NCBI GenBank assembly: GCA_023423995.1
Contig: JAFAEL010000059.1
Coordinates: 1 to 24,949, forward strand
Source: Pseudomonadota bacterium
Lineage (GTDB): Bacteria; Pseudomonadota; Alphaproteobacteria; Rhizobiales; Beijerinckiaceae
Direction of reading: 5' to 3'
DNA length: 24,949 bases
The notes under the pieces were generated by a model. That model was given only the letters and a program-made list of their open reading frames with translations, searched no databases and was not told where the DNA came from. The position numbers and the translations under genes were made by a program. This document shows, piece after piece, positions 24,071-24,949 of this stretch (position 1 is the stretch's first letter; each line of letters opens with the position of its first letter).

Positions 24071-24856
24071 ATGAAACAGCTTCTCCTCGCCGCCGGCATC
24101 GCGGCCTCGATCGTGGCCGCGCCTGCGCTCGCGCAATCGCCGCAGACCGTTCGGGTCGGCGTCACGCCGGGCCCGCACGCCCAGATCCTGGAAGCCGTGA
24201 AGCCCATCGCCGCCAAGCGCGGCCTGGACGTGAAGATCGTCGAGTTCTCCGACTATGTCGTGCCGAATGCGGCGCTCGATTCCGGCGAGCTGGAAGCGAA
24301 TTCCTTCCAGCACGCCCCGTATCTCGACAACCAGAAGGCCGATCGCGGCTTCAAGATCGAGGCCGTCGGCTCGACCGTGAACTTCCCGATGGGGATCTAT
24401 TCGAGGAAGCACAAGAGCTTCGATGCCGTGCCCCAGGGCGGCTCGATCGCGATCCCGAACGACCCGACCAATGGCGGCCGCGCGCTGCTCCTGCTGCAGG
24501 ACAAGGGCGCGCTCAAGCTGAAGCCGGATGTCGGTTTCAAGCCGTCCGTGGCGGATATCGTCGAGAACCCGAAGCGGCTGAAGTTCATCGAGGTCGACGC
24601 CGCCCAGACGCCCCGCTCGCTGGACGACGTGGACGCGGCTGCCGTCAACACGAACTATCTCGTCTCGGCCGGCCTCAACCCCGCCGACGCGATCGTGAAG
24701 GAGGACCCCAAGGGTCCCTACGTCAACCTGATCGCGGTGCGGGCTGCCGACAAGGACAAGCCCTGGGTCAAGGAGCTCGTCGAGGCCTATCGCTCGCCCG
24801 AGGTGAAGGCCTTCATCGCCGACAAGTTCAAGGGCGCGGTCATCGCGAGCTGGTGA
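24071..24856 (+). CDS. metQ: Methionine ABC transporter substrate-binding protein, copy 2
   Basis: 261 residues, a paralogue of the preceding gene. It shares VRVGVTPGPHAQILEAVKP, DYVVPNAALDSGELEANSFQ, AIPNDPTNGGRAL and RSLDDVDAAAVNTNYL. A Sec signal peptide (MKQLLLAAGIAASIVAAPALA, likely cut before Gln) has no lipobox. ATG 24071 is the natural start at the signal peptide; the upstream AAGAAGAAAG is only a weak Shine-Dalgarno. A longer open frame upstream is a shadow over copy 1. The spacing of 47 nt from copy 1 puts it in the same operon. Differences in the ligand region may give a different preference, such as D-methionine, methionine sulfoxide or a peptide, but this cannot be decided by reading. 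Confidence 0.94.
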   Translation: MKQLLLAAGIAASIVAAPALAQSPQTVRVGVTPGPHAQILEAVKPIAAKRGLDVKIVEFSDYVVPNAALDSGELEANSFQHAPYLDNQKADRGFKIEAVGSTVNFPMGIYSRKHKSFDAVPQGGSIAIPNDPTNGGRALLLLQDKGALKLKPDVGFKPSVADIVENPKRLKFIEVDAAQTPRSLDDVDAAAVNTNYLVSAGLNPADAIVKEDPKGPYVNLIAVRAADKDKPWVKELVEAYRSPEVKAFIADKFKGAVIASW

Positions 24857-24863
24857 GGGTGGC

Positions 24864-24884
24864 GGGCCGCCCCCGCGGCGGCCC
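24864..24884 (+). terminator. GC hairpin after the met operon
   Basis: GGGCCGCC (24864-24871) and GGCGGCCC (24877-24884) form a perfect 8-bp stem with a 5-nt loop, starting 7 nt after the metQ copy 2 stop. No U-tract follows, so it may act with Rho or protect the 3' end. The rest of the window to 24949 shows no gene. Confidence 0.5.
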
Positions 24885-24949
24885 CCATCAAGGCGGCGCG
24901 CATCCCGCCCGGGAACCGGCGACGGAGGCTGTGCCTTGCAGGCCAGCCT

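Overview
The window is high-GC DNA (G or C at most third codon positions) with dense, mostly operonic genes. It looks like chromosomal DNA of an alphaproteobacterium, most likely a Hyphomicrobiales (rhizobial or Methylobacteriaceae-like) organism. Lineage hints are the UPF0314/DUF2585 membrane protein, a DUF2076 protein, a NepR-like small protein and the glcDEF/glcB gene content. The genus cannot be fixed from this sequence. I see no rRNA, tRNA, insertion sequence, prophage or CRISPR array.

Layout. 1-3955 (+): the end of an unrecognised gene, two tandem glycosyltransferase-like paralogues, and a CHASE2 class III nucleotide cyclase. 4099-6670 (+): a possible 53-residue membrane protein, a Wzx-like polysaccharide flippase and a secreted L,D-transpeptidase. 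6732-7502 (-): a DUF2076 Gly/Gln-rich protein with an intrinsic terminator. 7700-9922 (+): malate synthase G, then a NepR-like small protein at 10098-10298. 10302-16469 (-): the glycolate oxidase cluster in the order glcD, antitoxin, ParE-type toxin, glcE, UPF0314, glcF, aldo/keto reductase. 16537-18197 (-): a photoactive-yellow-protein-like PAS protein followed by a PAS-PAS-GGDEF diguanylate cyclase. 18300-21197 (-): a Tat-exported PhoD-type phosphatase and argG. 21442-24856 (+): a methionine ABC importer, metN-metI-metQ-metQ.

How the genes fit together. GlcDEF oxidises glycolate to glyoxylate, and malate synthase G, convergent with that cluster, condenses glyoxylate with acetyl-CoA to malate. 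The two transcription units therefore form one C2-assimilation route. The flippase, glycosyltransferase-like genes and L,D-transpeptidase suggest envelope or polysaccharide work. Three signalling inputs are present: a cyclase likely to make cAMP, a GGDEF enzyme making c-di-GMP, and a NepR-like candidate for general stress control.

Most interesting points: (1) the PYP-like protein keeps the chromophore-pocket residues Tyr, Glu, Cys, Tyr and Met, lies 2 nt from a diguanylate cyclase, and its start site sits behind a hairpin that would hide the Shine-Dalgarno; (2) a type II toxin-antitoxin pair is spliced between glcD and glcE with 1- and 4-nt gene overlaps; (3) malate synthase G has its usually invariant active-site segment rewritten in an AT-rich tract that contains a T TTT TTA slippery heptamer followed by a small hairpin; (4) two strong dyads lie in the argG/metN divergent region. 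All assignments come from reading the sequence; no database search was run.
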